Of a stretch of DNA of 64,000 nucleotides, positions 8,231-17,874 are shown one piece after another. The first letter of the stretch is position 1. Each line of letters begins with the position of its first letter. Origin of the DNA: an uncultured Lactobacillus sp. (lineage in GTDB: Bacteria; Bacillota; Bacilli; Lactobacillales; Lactobacillaceae); contig CAMKZU010000003.1 in the NCBI GenBank assembly GCA_946477855.1, positions 1-64,000 on the forward strand, read 5' to 3'. The position numbers were made by a program, and so were the translations under genes. The notes beneath the pieces were generated by a model, which worked only from the letters and a program-made list of their open reading frames with translations, did not search any database and had not been told where the DNA came from.

Positions 8231-10072
8231 TTGTCAGAAAAAAGAAGAGACGATATTAGGAATATAGCTATCATAGCGCACGTTGACCATGGTAAAACTA
8301 CTCTGGTTAACCAATTGTTGAAACAATCCGACACTCTCCCTGAACATATGGCTTTGGAAGATCGTGCGATGGATTCAAATGATATTGAGCGTGAACGTGG
8401 TATAACTATTTTATCTAAAAACACTGCGGTTAAATATGGTGATACAACCATTAATATTCTGGATACTCCAGGACACGCCGATTTCGGTGGTGAAGTCGAA
8501 AGAATCATGCATATGGTCGACGGTGCTTTATTATTGGTTGATGCTTATGAAGGCACTATGCCACAAACTCGTTTCGTACTTAAAAAGGCATTAGAAGCTG
8601 GAGTTAAGCCAATTGTTGTTATCAACAAGATTGACCGTCCTGGTGCTCGTCCTAAAGAAGTTCTTGACGAAGTGCTGGAATTATTTATTGAATTAGGAGC
8701 AAACGATGAGCAGCTTGACTTCCCAGTAGTTTATGCATCTGCTTTAAATGGTACCTCCTCTTATGATCCTGATCCGTCAAAACAGGAAGAAACTATGAAC
8801 CCTATTTTTGACACGATTATTAAATCAATTCCAGCACCAATTGATAATTCTGAGGAGCCTTTGCAATTCCAAATTACGATGCTCGACTGGGATGATTATG
8901 TTGGTCGTATAGGTGTTGGCCGTATTTATCGCGGGCGAGTTAAGGTTGGCGATAATATTACTGTTATGAAACGTGACGGTTCTACCCAAAACTTTAGAGT
9001 TACCAAACTGTTCGGTTTCTTTGGCTTAAAGCGTAATGAGATTACGGAAGCTAAAGCTGGTGATATCATTGCCATTAGTGGTATTAACGATATTTTTGTC
9101 GGTGAAACTATTGCTTCAGCCGAAAATCCTGAAGCTTTGCCTCTTCTTAAGATTGATCCACCTACACTGCAAATGGATTTTGTAGCTAACGATTCACCTT
9201 TTGCTGGTCGCGAAGGTGACAAAGTTACTCCTAAAAAGTTGGAAGATCGTTTAATTAAGCAAACTAGAACCGATGTTTCTTTGAAAGTTGATCCAACCGA
9301 TCAATTAAACGCTTGGACCGTTTCAGGACGTGGTGAGCTCCACCTTTCAATTTTGGTTGAAGAAATGCGGCGTGAAGGTTTTGAATTGCAATTATCAAGA
9401 CCAAAAGTTATCTACCGTGAAATTGATGGTAAAATGTGTGAACCATTTGAAGCAGTTCAAGTGGATACGCCTGACGAATATGTTGGTTCTGTCATTGATT
9501 CACTTTCTCAAAGAAAAGGAGAAATGAAGAACATGGCATCTACCGGTAACAATCAAACTCGGCTTGACTTCCTAGTTCCATCTCGCGGATTAATTGGCTA
9601 TAACAATGAATTTATGTCTCAAACTGGTGGCTACGGCATTATGAACCATAGTTTTGATTCATATAAACCTGTTGTTAAGAATTGGGAACCGGGTCGTCAA
9701 AATGGTGCTTTAGTTTCCATTAGCCAGGGTAAGTCAACCACATATTCTTTGCAAACTGTTGAGCAACGTGGTGAATTGTTTATTGGAGCCGGAGTTGAAG
9801 TTTATGAAGGAATGATTGTTGGTCAATCCTCTCGTGATCGTGATATCGCAGTTAATGTTATCAAAGGTAAAAACCTGACTAACACTCGTGCTGCGGGTAA
9901 GGACCATGCCGCAGCTATTAGAACTCCTAAAACTTTAACGCTTGAAGAAGCCATAGAGTTCTTAAATGATGATGAATATTGTGAGGTAACACCAGATTCA
10001 ATCAGGTTAAGAAAGAAAATTCTGAACACTTCTGAGAGACAAAAAGCCGATAAGAGACGTAATAAGAAGTAA
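8231..10072 (+). CDS. typA: Ribosome-associated GTPase TypA/BipA
   Basis: A 613-residue translational GTPase related to EF-G that binds the 70S ribosome and helps 50S assembly and stress or cold adaptation. G1 [10 protein letters not shown] is near residue 15, G2 ERERGIT near 50, G3 [12 protein letters not shown] near 75 and G4 NKIDRPGA near 130. The C-terminal CTD unique to BipA follows, with [14 protein letters not shown]. The TTG at 8231 is chosen because GGAGGAGG lies seven to eight bases before it; the frame is open further upstream but overlaps the leader hairpin. Transcription must read through that hairpin. Confidence 0.96.
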   Translation: MSEKRRDDIRNIAIIAHVDHGKTTLVNQLLKQSDTLPEHMALEDRAMDSNDIERERGITILSKNTAVKYGDTTINILDTPGHADFGGEVERIMHMVDGALLLVDAYEGTMPQTRFVLKKALEAGVKPIVVINKIDRPGARPKEVLDEVLELFIELGANDEQLDFPVVYASALNGTSSYDPDPSKQEETMNPIFDTIIKSIPAPIDNSEEPLQFQITMLDWDDYVGRIGVGRIYRGRVKVGDNITVMKRDGSTQNFRVTKLFGFFGLKRNEITEAKAGDIIAISGINDIFVGETIASAENPEALPLLKIDPPTLQMDFVANDSPFAGREGDKVTPKKLEDRLIKQTRTDVSLKVDPTDQLNAWTVSGRGELHLSILVEEMRREGFELQLSRPKVIYREIDGKMCEPFEAVQVDTPDEYVGSVIDSLSQRKGEMKNMASTGNNQTRLDFLVPSRGLIGYNNEFMSQTGGYGIMNHSFDSYKPVVKNWEPGRQNGALVSISQGKSTTYSLQTVEQRGELFIGAGVEVYEGMIVGQSSRDRDIAVNVIKGKNLTNTRAAGKDHAAAIRTPKTLTLEEAIEFLNDDEYCEVTPDSIRLRKKILNTSERQKADKRRNKK

Positions 10073-10085
10073 ATAAATTTTTTAA

Positions 10086-10125
10086 GAAGGGCACTCACTG
10101 ATGAAGTGGTGCTCTTTTTGTTTTA
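10086..10125 (+). terminator. Terminator after typA
   Basis: The stem GGGCACTCAC/GTGGTGCTC around a short loop is followed by a T-rich tail, 15 bases past the typA stop codon. Confidence 0.8.
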
Positions 10126-10173
10126 TAATGCTTATAATAAAGGTTAATTTATTATAGAAGGAGAGGTCGGCTT

Positions 10174-11361
10174 GTGCGGCAAAAACTTCACCATTTAAAT
10201 TACAATATTTTCTTGCCCTATATCTTGTTAGTGGTCTTTGGAATAGTGATGGTCTATTCCGCTAGCTCGGATATTTTGCTTGTGAATGGGTTTAATCCGG
10301 CATTTTACGGTATACGCCAAGCCATGTATGCTTTTTTTGCGGTTTTTGTTTTTTGTGCTCTCTGCTTTTTTTTAAAACTTAATATTTTCAAGAGTCGGAA
10401 GTTTGTCATTTGGTTTCTCGGAATCAGCATTTTATTACTTTTTTATTTGATTTGCTTGAAAATTTTTAAAGGGTCTGCTGCTGCAGTCAATGGTTCTGTC
10501 GGTTGGATTGATTTAAAAATAATTAAGATTCAACCTCTGGAAATTGCCAAATTATCCTTGATAATTTATTTAGCTTATTTTTTAGATCGTCATGATGGTT
10601 CTTTTAACAAAGGGCAAATTATTCAAAACTTATCAAGACCTGCAATTTTAGCTGCTTTTATGATGTTTTTGGTTATCCTTGAGCCTGATTTTGGCGGTAC
10701 CGCTGTTTTGGCAATGATTGTCATCGTCATGTTCTCAGTTTCTGGTGTTCCCGCTAAGAATGCAGTTTTATGTCTTATTGGTATTGCGGTCGGAGTTTAC
10801 CTGCTTGTTTTCCTAATCATCAAATGGAATCCTGAATTTTTGCAAAATAAGTATCAGTATCGTCGTTTTCTTTCTTTTCTGCACCCGTTTGAACTGGAGC
10901 AAAAAGGAGGAGCACAACTGGTTAATTCATACTATGCTATCCATAATGGTGGTTTATTTGGTGTAGGTCTGGGTAATAGCATGCAAAAAAGAGGCTATCT
11001 GCCCGAGCCTTATACAGACTTCATTTTAGCAGTAATTGCAGAAGAAATAGGGGTTATCGGTGCACTGCTAGTAATTGGTCTAATTTTTTATTTAATTTGG
11101 AGTATTATGGAAGTTGGTATTCATGCAAGCTCACAATTCAATGCTTTAGTATGTTTTGGAGTAACAACAATTATTTTTACACAGACAGTTTTTAATGTGG
11201 GTGCTGTACTCGGTTTATTACCCATTACCGGGGTCACGCTGCCATTTATTTCCTATGGAGGATCGTCTTTAATAATTTTGTCAGCAGCTATCGGAATTGT
11301 ATTGAATATATCAGCAAATGAACGAATTAAAAATGAGGAAAGGTTTGCAAATGGGCGTTGA
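10174..11361 (+). CDS. ftsW: Septal peptidoglycan polymerase FtsW (SEDS family)
   Basis: A 395-residue SEDS membrane protein with about ten helices. These are glycosyltransferases that polymerise lipid II at the septum with a class B PBP. Conserved SEDS stretches are present: PLEIAKLSLIIYLAY, LEPDFGGTAV, and PEPYTDFILAVIAEEIG in the large outer loop, then PFISYGGSS. Start is GTG 10174 with AGGAGAGG upstream. The neighbours ylbG-rsmD-coaD match the region next to ftsW in Bacilli, which favours FtsW over RodA. The ylbG start overlaps its last 11 bases. Confidence 0.88.
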   Translation: MRQKLHHLNYNIFLPYILLVVFGIVMVYSASSDILLVNGFNPAFYGIRQAMYAFFAVFVFCALCFFLKLNIFKSRKFVIWFLGISILLLFYLICLKIFKGSAAAVNGSVGWIDLKIIKIQPLEIAKLSLIIYLAYFLDRHDGSFNKGQIIQNLSRPAILAAFMMFLVILEPDFGGTAVLAMIVIVMFSVSGVPAKNAVLCLIGIAVGVYLLVFLIIKWNPEFLQNKYQYRRFLSFLHPFELEQKGGAQLVNSYYAIHNGGLFGVGLGNSMQKRGYLPEPYTDFILAVIAEEIGVIGALLVIGLIFYLIWSIMEVGIHASSQFNALVCFGVTTIIFTQTVFNVGAVLGLLPITGVTLPFISYGGSSLIILSAAIGIVLNISANERIKNEERFANGR

Positions 11362-11692
11362 AGAAGATTTAGCTAATAAAAATATTATTCAAAGACAAAG
11401 TCTTATTGTTTATTTGAATTCAATTAGTGATCAATATAAATTGAGACGATATGGTGACATTGTTTATTTTTCTAAAAAATTTGCTTATTGTATTTTATAT
11501 GTCAATAAAAAAGAAAGTGAGCAAGTATGCCAAGATTTGAATTCACTTGATTTTGTTAAAAAAGTAGAAAAATCAACTTGGAATCAAATTGATCTTTCCA
11601 GCGATCATATTGAAAAGCAAATTACAGAATTAGCCCAAGAAGCCGAAAAAGCATTACAAGAACGTCAGGAAGATACAGAACAACTATTATGA
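11351..11692 (+). CDS. ylbG: YlbG family (DUF2129) protein
   Basis: About 113 residues. The central block (RQSLIVYL, LRRYGDIVYFSKK, CILYVNK) matches the small YlbG/DUF2129 family found next to rsmD in many Bacilli. Function is unknown. The ATG at 11351 is chosen because GAGGAAAGG lies about ten bases upstream; the frame is open earlier, within ftsW. It overlaps ftsW by 11 bases and rsmD by 4, so the three are translationally linked. The C-terminal Glu/Gln-rich tail beyond the domain is probably disordered. Confidence 0.85.
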   Translation: MGVEEDLANKNIIQRQSLIVYLNSISDQYKLRRYGDIVYFSKKFAYCILYVNKKESEQVCQDLNSLDFVKKVEKSTWNQIDLSSDHIEKQITELAQEAEKALQERQEDTEQLL

Positions 11693-12237
11693 GAATTATT
11701 TCCGGAAAGTATGCCAAACGCAATTTATTTACTCTTAAAAGCCAAATAACAAGACCAACAAGTGACAAGGTTAAAGAATCTCTGTTTAATTCGTTAGGTC
11801 AATTTTTTAACGGTGGAGCAGTTTTAGATTTATATGGGGGAAGTGGCGCTCTAGCAATTGAAGCTGTTTCTCGGGGATGCTCTCATGCAGTTATAGTTGA
11901 CATTAATTATCAGGCCGTTAACGTTATTCGTAAAAATGTGGCTTTGACAAAAGAGCCTGAACGTTTTTCAGTATATAAAATGTCCAGTAATGCTGCTTTG
12001 AACAAATTTGCCAAGGGAAAGCAGAAATTTGATCTTGTTTTCTTAGACCCACCTTATGCTAAACAGAAAATTGCGACGGATATGGCAAAAATGGTTGACC
12101 TGGAGTTGTTGAATAATGGGTCAGTAGTAGTGGCTGAAACTGATGATCACACGGCTTTAAAAACAATCAGTAGCTTTCAGCTAATTAAAGAAAAGCACCT
12201 AGGTAAAACCATCGTTCGTTTTTATCGAAAGGAATAG
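11689..12237 (+). CDS. rsmD: 16S rRNA (guanine-966-N2)-methyltransferase
   Basis: A 182-residue Rossmann-fold methyltransferase that uses S-adenosylmethionine to methylate G966 of 16S rRNA. It opens with the family signature MRIISGKYAKR, has the SAM loop DLYGGSGALAIEA near residue 47, and the catalytic DPPYA near 120. The ATG overlaps the ylbG stop (ATGA). It is followed after 2 bases by coaD, a pairing conserved across Firmicutes. Confidence 0.95.
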   Translation: MRIISGKYAKRNLFTLKSQITRPTSDKVKESLFNSLGQFFNGGAVLDLYGGSGALAIEAVSRGCSHAVIVDINYQAVNVIRKNVALTKEPERFSVYKMSSNAALNKFAKGKQKFDLVFLDPPYAKQKIATDMAKMVDLELLNNGSVVVAETDDHTALKTISSFQLIKEKHLGKTIVRFYRKE

Positions 12238-12239
12238 TA

Positions 12240-12734
12240 ATGAGTGTAGCAATATTTCCAGGGAGTTTTGATCCCATCACTAACGGTCACGTTGATATAA
12301 TTAATCAAGCTGCTGCGATATTTGACAAGGTTTATGTAGTGGTAATGGTCAATACTGCTAAAAAATATCTTTTTACAAATAAAGAAAGAACTGACTTGAT
12401 TAATGATGCCGTCAAAGGTCTAAAAAATGTTCAAGTGCTGCTAAAGCCTGACCAGCTTACTGTTAATGTTGCACATGATTTAGGCGCAAATACAATTATA
12501 CGTGGCGTAAGAAATACTACAGACTTTTTATTTGAACAGCAGATTGCCGAAATGAATAAAAAAATGGCAAGCGACGTAAGTACCGTTTTGCTTTTTACTG
12601 AGCCGGAAAATAGCTTTGTTGCGTCCAGTATTATAAAAGAAATTGCGCAGTTTAATGGTGATTTTGGCAGTTTCTTGCCGACTAAAGCGGCACAGGCATT
12701 GAAAGAAAAAATTGGTTATAGCAAACATGAATAA
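12240..12734 (+). CDS. coaD: Phosphopantetheine adenylyltransferase
   Basis: A 164-residue nucleotidyltransferase that joins ATP and 4'-phosphopantetheine to give dephospho-CoA, the penultimate step of coenzyme A synthesis. The substrate-binding FPGSFDPITNGH motif (the T/HxGH nucleotide-binding signature) is at residues 6-17, RGVRNTTDF near 90, and the C-terminal SSIIKEIA near 127. Length is typical. It overlaps the next gene by 8 bases. Confidence 0.97.
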   Translation: MSVAIFPGSFDPITNGHVDIINQAAAIFDKVYVVVMVNTAKKYLFTNKERTDLINDAVKGLKNVQVLLKPDQLTVNVAHDLGANTIIRGVRNTTDFLFEQQIAEMNKKMASDVSTVLLFTEPENSFVASSIIKEIAQFNGDFGSFLPTKAAQALKEKIGYSKHE

Positions 12735-13773
12735 AGAAAAGAAAGTGAACAAGAAGTTTTCAAAAACCCGAAAATGGTTACTTATAATTCTGACTTTTTT
12801 TCTCGTTTTTATTGGCTTAAATTGGCCAACAAACTATTATATTGAAATGCCAGGCAGTGCTGTTTCAATTGGTCAGTTTGTAAAAAGTGATGTTAAGCCG
12901 CCAAGTAATTTTTATTTAGTGACAGTCAGTGAAACTAGTCAGCCGGCAACAGTATGGGAATATCTTTTCAGTTTCACCCAAAAACATGCTAGTCGTATTC
13001 CAAAGAGTGAATTGCTAGGTAATTCAAATAGCAGCCAATACCAAGAATTGCAGAATTGGTATATGCAAACTAGTCAACAAAATGCAATTTACTATGCGGC
13101 CAAAAAGGCGGGACTAAAACCTAAACTGCACTATAAAGGTGTTTATGTTATGCAGGTGCAAAAAGGCTCAAGTTTTAAAGGCAAATTGCAAGTCGGAGAT
13201 ACTGTCTTAGGTGCTGATGGTCATCAATTTCACTCTACGGAAGAAATGATCAGTTATTTTCAAAAAAAGCGGATAGGCTCTAAAACGGAAATTAATGTCT
13301 TGCGAGAACAGAAAAAAATCAATTTTAAAGGAAAAATTGTTAAGGTTGAAGGAACTGGCAAACCTGGAATAGGAATACAGTTGGTAGAACATATACAGGT
13401 TGAGACAAAACCAAAAGTTACAATTAATGCCGGTGCAATTGGGGGACCATCAGCCGGATTAATGTTCACTTTGACCAGTTATGAAGTTTTTTCAGGTAAG
13501 CACTTAGCTAAAGGTCATAAGATTGCTGGAACTGGGACAATCAGTCCATCAGGAAAAGTGGGTATGATTGGTGGCGTTGATAAAAAAGTTGTGGCTGCTG
13601 ATCGTGCTGGTGCTGAAGTCTTTTTTGCACCTGTTGATACAGCGGGGATGAAAAAAAGTTCAAGTAATTATTTGCTTGCTAAAAAGACAGCCAAGCAAAT
13701 TGGAACCAAGATGAAAATTGTTCCTGTGCGTACCTTTGAAGATGCACTCCATTATTTACAAGAAAATTATTGA
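12727..13773 (+). CDS. sepM: PDZ-Lon membrane protease (YlbL/SepM type)
   Basis: About 348 residues: one N-terminal membrane helix (residues 15-33), a PDZ domain around 120-200, then a Lon-type catalytic domain with Ser in GGPSAGL and Lys in GGVDKKVVAA. Family members such as streptococcal SepM and Bacillus YlbL cleave peptides outside the membrane; SepM trims a competence pheromone. The ATG at 12727 overlaps the coaD stop; a TTG at 12712 is possible but has no better ribosome-binding site. A terminator follows before comEA. The substrate here is unknown. Confidence 0.88.
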   Translation: MNKEKKVNKKFSKTRKWLLIILTFFLVFIGLNWPTNYYIEMPGSAVSIGQFVKSDVKPPSNFYLVTVSETSQPATVWEYLFSFTQKHASRIPKSELLGNSNSSQYQELQNWYMQTSQQNAIYYAAKKAGLKPKLHYKGVYVMQVQKGSSFKGKLQVGDTVLGADGHQFHSTEEMISYFQKKRIGSKTEINVLREQKKINFKGKIVKVEGTGKPGIGIQLVEHIQVETKPKVTINAGAIGGPSAGLMFTLTSYEVFSGKHLAKGHKIAGTGTISPSGKVGMIGGVDKKVVAADRAGAEVFFAPVDTAGMKKSSSNYLLAKKTAKQIGTKMKIVPVRTFEDALHYLQENY

Positions 13774-13781
13774 TAAATATC

Positions 13782-13813
13782 AAAAAAGTCCAAATGTTTT
13801 TTGGGCTTTTTTG
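13782..13813 (+). terminator. Terminator between sepM and comEA
   Basis: AAAAAAGTCC pairs with GGGCTTTTTT (one G-U) around an 8-base loop. It lies just after the sepM stop codon and ends in a T-run. Confidence 0.75.
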
Positions 13814-13839
13814 CGTACTTAAAAATAGGAGTTGAAATA

Positions 13840-14565
13840 ATGGATTGGGAAAGAATAAAAACATTTATTGATGAGCATAAAACGTATTTTTTTATTGGAT
13901 TAGCATGTTTAATGGTTGTTTTTTGGTTTGAAGTCAAAAAATCGAATTCTAATGAAAATATTAATGATTTTAACGATGAAAATACTGAGCTTTTGCAAAG
14001 TAAAAAAGACAGTAATGACGATTTGATTGACAATACGAATTCAGGGGAAACAAAAACAGAAAGAGTGGCTGCAGCTAAGCCTAAAAGTGTCACCTGTGAT
14101 ATATCAGGTGCCGTTAACCATCAAGGAGTATACACACTTAAAAGTGGCGCAAGATTAAATGAGCTGATCGCTGCAGCAGGAGGTACTAAAAGCAACGCTC
14201 AGTTGAAAAGGGTTAACCGTGCTTTGATATTAAAGGACCAGGATAAAATTCATATTCCTTATAAAGGTGAAAAAATTAAAGCAGAGCAAGTAGTAGAATC
14301 AGTTTCATCTAATACCTCTAGCTCGGTTTCCGCTGAAATTAGTGATAACAAAGATGGCCAAACGACTGCCAGCAATAAAGTGAATATTAATACTGCAAAT
14401 GTAGCACAATTACAGCAACTTAATGGTATTGGAGAGAAAAAAGCACAGCAAATTATTGCTTATCGTCAAAAAAACGGTCAATTTAAATCCATAGAAGAAC
14501 TAAAACAAGTATCTGGAATTGGAGAAAAAACTTTTGTCGCCCTTAAAGACCAATTGGAAGTTTGA
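13840..14565 (+). CDS. comEA: Competence DNA receptor ComEA
   Basis: A 241-residue membrane-anchored DNA-binding protein that catches double-stranded DNA during transformation. It has one N-terminal membrane helix (about residues 14-31), a charged linker, an SLBB domain (ISGAVNHQGVYTLKSGAR), and C-terminal tandem helix-hairpin-helix motifs with NGIGEKKAQQIIAYR and SGIGEKTF. The ATG at 13840 follows an AGGAG ribosome-binding site. comEC overlaps its 3' end, as in other Firmicutes. Confidence 0.95.
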   Translation: MDWERIKTFIDEHKTYFFIGLACLMVVFWFEVKKSNSNENINDFNDENTELLQSKKDSNDDLIDNTNSGETKTERVAAAKPKSVTCDISGAVNHQGVYTLKSGARLNELIAAAGGTKSNAQLKRVNRALILKDQDKIHIPYKGEKIKAEQVVESVSSNTSSSVSAEISDNKDGQTTASNKVNINTANVAQLQQLNGIGEKKAQQIIAYRQKNGQFKSIEELKQVSGIGEKTFVALKDQLEV

Positions 14566-16822
14566 TGTTCTAAAACCCGGTTTTTTTCTTGTATTAGCTT
14601 TATTATTGGTTGACTTAAGTTTCTTGTACTATCAATGCAATACCTTAATGCAAAGGCTAGTCTGTCTATTAATAGCATGTTATCTTTCATATTTGCTTTT
14701 TTATAAATTCAATTCTTTAAAATGGTTTTCTCTCGTTGTTCTTTGCGTAACTTTTTTTGTTACTTACATTGATAAAAAGCAAACTAACTTTACCATCAGA
14801 CCCAGGTCAATAATAGTTTTTTATCCTGATCAAGTAGAAATTTTTGACGATTGGTTTACAGTCGATGGCCAAGCAGCAGGCGGTAAAATAAAAGTTTCCG
14901 GAAAAATAAATTCTAGCCAGATAAAACAATTGAAATTAGGTTACAAAGTTGTACTTTATAATTTAGCTGGTGATATAAATCCGATTGAACCCGCTTCTAA
15001 TTATGGCCAATTTGATTTGCAAAGGTTCTATCGCTCTAAAAATATTACTCAAGAAGTCAAATTGACCAGCTATAAAGTTAAAATTGAAAAGCGTGGTCTC
15101 AGGAATTATTTACATCATTTGCGGTTCAAATTAAAAGTTTTTTTGCAAAAAATGCCCCCAATCATATCTTTTTTTAGTAGTGAACTGATATTAGGTGAGA
15201 ATCCGAGTCAAAGATTTCAATCAATACTAAATAATTATCGTGATCTTGGTGTAATTCATATTCTGAGTATTTCCGGTCTGCATGTTGGTATCTATACACT
15301 GTTAATCAGTACCTGTTGTTATTTTTTTAAATTAACTCAAGAAGAGACATTTGTTTTTTGTTTAATTATTTTGCTTATAGGAATTTTTCTCAGTAATGGT
15401 CAAGTAGGCTTTATTAGAGCAAGTTTGACCTATATTTTGGGTCAGTTTCTTAGTATAAATAAATTACAAATTAACAAAAGTGATTTACTTGGACTTACTG
15501 CTGTTTTGCACTTGATTTTCGATCCTCGTTTGATGATGAATACTGGTGCAATTTTGAGCTATATTTTAGCCTTGGGCTTGGAAATGATTAACCATATGAC
15601 TAAATTTAAACAGTCAGTTTCTTTAAATAATCTTTTGTTGCCCTTGCTTCTATTTTATTTTTTTCAATTTAATCTACTAACCGTTTTCTTCAATTTGTTA
15701 ATTGTGCCCTATTTCAATTGGGTCGTGATGCCGTTAACTTTTTTAAATTTGTTGCTCTTTAGTATTAGTCCAAAATGCAGTTTTTTAATTGAAAGAGTAC
15801 TTAAGCAAGGAGAAAAAGTAATTGCACAAATTTCTAATAGTAAAATTGGTCTTTTAACATTTGGCAAAATAAACTGGTGGCAATGCCTGTTTTTATTAAT
15901 TATGACGTCTATCATATTGATTCGGATAAATGAAAAGCCAAACTGTCAAAAATTAACAAAAAATTTTATAAGCTGCCTTTTATTTACATACGGACTAATT
16001 TTTTTAACAATTCATTTTCCGTTGCAGGGTCAGGTGACTTTTATTGATGTTGGTCAAGGTGACAGTATTTTTATTTCTACTCCATTTTTTAGAAAGGTTT
16101 ATTTAATAGACGTCGGCGGAAAACTTAATTTTAACGGCAAAAAAATAAACCCCCAGGTTAATAAAATTACACTGCCATTTTTGAAGGCTCAAGGTATAAG
16201 CAAAATTAATGGGATATTTATTACGCATCAAGATGCAGACCATGTAGGTGATTTGAGACCACTTTTGAGTCAAATCAAAGTGAAAAAATTATATATAGCC
16301 CAAGGATTGATTCAAAATCCTTCTTTTCAAAAAAGGATCATTGGCAAAATCAAGAAAAGCCAAATTAGACAATTGTTAGCCGGGAATAAAGTTAATGACT
16401 CTCAAATATCTTTTCAGACTGTTTATCCTTTTAAGCCAGGCATAGGTAAAAATGAAGATTCTCTTTCTCTAACATTTAAACTGGCAGGTAAAAGGTGGCT
16501 TTTTACTGGAGATTTAGGTCAAGAAGGAGAGTTGGAAATTATAAATCAATATCATTTGCATGCAGATTACTTTAAACTAGGTCATCACGGTAGTCGTACT
16601 GCTTCAAATAAAGAATTCTTAAAAGCTCTACATCCAGAGAGAGTTTTTATTTCTGCTGGTCGCAAGAATCGTTTTGGTCATCCTCACATAGAGACAATTG
16701 AAACTTTGCAGGCTCAACATATTCCGTGGGCATCGACTCAAGACTGTGGTATGATTACTTGGACTTATGGTGCTTTTACAAGGCCTAAATTTAAGAGATT
16801 TTTACCGGTGATAAAAAAATGA
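14534..16822 (+). CDS. comEC: Competence channel protein ComEC
   Basis: About 762 residues. ComEC forms the channel that passes single-stranded DNA into the cytoplasm. The N-terminal DUF4131 region is followed by the competence domain with multiple helices (HILSISGLHVGIYT) and a C-terminal metallo-beta-lactamase domain keeping DVGQGDS, THQDADHVGDL and GHHGSRTAS, so its nuclease site looks intact. The TTG at 14534 is preferred because GGAG lies nine bases upstream; the frame opens at TTG 14519. It overlaps comEA by 32 bases and holA by 4. Confidence 0.93.
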   Translation: MSPLKTNWKFDVLKPGFFLVLALLLVDLSFLYYQCNTLMQRLVCLLIACYLSYLLFYKFNSLKWFSLVVLCVTFFVTYIDKKQTNFTIRPRSIIVFYPDQVEIFDDWFTVDGQAAGGKIKVSGKINSSQIKQLKLGYKVVLYNLAGDINPIEPASNYGQFDLQRFYRSKNITQEVKLTSYKVKIEKRGLRNYLHHLRFKLKVFLQKMPPIISFFSSELILGENPSQRFQSILNNYRDLGVIHILSISGLHVGIYTLLISTCCYFFKLTQEETFVFCLIILLIGIFLSNGQVGFIRASLTYILGQFLSINKLQINKSDLLGLTAVLHLIFDPRLMMNTGAILSYILALGLEMINHMTKFKQSVSLNNLLLPLLLFYFFQFNLLTVFFNLLIVPYFNWVVMPLTFLNLLLFSISPKCSFLIERVLKQGEKVIAQISNSKIGLLTFGKINWWQCLFLLIMTSIILIRINEKPNCQKLTKNFISCLLFTYGLIFLTIHFPLQGQVTFIDVGQGDSIFISTPFFRKVYLIDVGGKLNFNGKKINPQVNKITLPFLKAQGISKINGIFITHQDADHVGDLRPLLSQIKVKKLYIAQGLIQNPSFQKRIIGKIKKSQIRQLLAGNKVNDSQISFQTVYPFKPGIGKNEDSLSLTFKLAGKRWLFTGDLGQEGELEIINQYHLHADYFKLGHHGSRTASNKEFLKALHPERVFISAGRKNRFGHPHIETIETLQAQHIPWASTQDCGMITWTYGAFTRPKFKRFLPVIKK

Positions 16823-17805
16823 CATTACTTTCTTTATTTAAAGGTTCTAATACGAAAGTTGCTCATACCCTGATTAGTGGCAACGACGCTTTCTTAAATG
16901 AATATCTTGCTGATTCATATATTCATGAAACAGAATTCTCCGCATATGAAAAAGTTTCTGTTGATTGCGATTCAGAAGGATTAGATGAATTAATTGCTGA
17001 TCTCACTGAGTCGAGCCTTTTTAGTCAAAAAAAAATAATAACAATTAAAAATCCATTTTTTTTAACTGCCAAAGTTCCTAAAAAATTCCAAAAGCAAATT
17101 TCAAAGTTGCAGAATGTTTTTGCAAATATTGCAGAGCTGGATGATGTTTTAGTAATTGTTGCTTCATATGAAAAAATTGATCGGCGCAAGAAAATAACCA
17201 AGCTTATTACCAAAAATTTCAATGTGGTGGAAACTAAAATCAGACCATTTGAATTGAGTAAAACTGTCAGAAATTTGATCTCCATGGAAGGGTATCAAAT
17301 TACAAGTTCTGCTCTAAATCTTTTATTAGAACGCAGCGATCAAGTACTAGATACTGTTTTAGGTAATTACAATAAACTGAAAATGGTTGCGAACGATAAA
17401 AAAATCACGACTGAATTGGTCAAAAAAAATGTTGATTTGTCTTTGGCGCAAAATATTTTTGCTATATTGGATTCAGCGTTAAGTAACAATTACCAGGAAG
17501 CTCTGGCAAGATTAAGTAATCAGTTGCACAACGGCAATAATCCAATACAGATTCTTGCGGTGTTTGAAAATCAGTTGGAAATGATTTTGATTGTTAAGGT
17601 ACTTAGTGAGAGAGGTCGCAGTGAAGCTGAAATTGTGCAAACTTTGGGAGTACATCCTTATCGCGTTAAGTTGGCTCTTAAAAATAGATTATCACTAGGC
17701 AAAGTAGCAAAATTATTAAAACAAGCAATTAAGCTGGATTTTAATTATAAGAGCGGACAATACCAAGAAAGCAATTTTTTAAAACTGTTTATTCTCAGCG
17801 TATAA
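16819..17805 (+). CDS. holA: DNA polymerase III delta subunit
   Basis: A 328-residue clamp-loader subunit that opens the sliding clamp. It resembles Firmicute HolA (YqeN): N-terminal LISGNDAFLNEY, middle three-helix lid region, and C-terminal collar with GNNPIQILAVFENQ and LGVHPYRVKLA. It is coupled to comEC through a 4-base overlap, an arrangement common in lactobacilli and Bacillus (comEC-holA-rpsT). A strong terminator follows. Confidence 0.93.
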   Translation: MTLLSLFKGSNTKVAHTLISGNDAFLNEYLADSYIHETEFSAYEKVSVDCDSEGLDELIADLTESSLFSQKKIITIKNPFFLTAKVPKKFQKQISKLQNVFANIAELDDVLVIVASYEKIDRRKKITKLITKNFNVVETKIRPFELSKTVRNLISMEGYQITSSALNLLLERSDQVLDTVLGNYNKLKMVANDKKITTELVKKNVDLSLAQNIFAILDSALSNNYQEALARLSNQLHNGNNPIQILAVFENQLEMILIVKVLSERGRSEAEIVQTLGVHPYRVKLALKNRLSLGKVAKLLKQAIKLDFNYKSGQYQESNFLKLFILSV

Positions 17806-17817
17806 ATTTTGGTAAAT

Positions 17818-17853
17818 AAAAAGACAGAAATGATTTCATTTCTGTCTTTTTAA
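17818..17853. terminator. Bidirectional terminator, holA/rpsT
   Basis: A perfect stem AAAAAGACAGAAATGA/TCATTTCTGTCTTTTT with a tiny loop separates the convergent holA and rpsT genes, with T-runs in both directions. Confidence 0.9.
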
Positions 17854-17874
17854 ATTATTAATTAAGCAAGATCA

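Noticed and set aside
8104-8508. 134-codon minus-strand frame over the typA start
   Set aside because: Antisense to the typA G domain and leader, with no start signals; explained by codon composition of typA.
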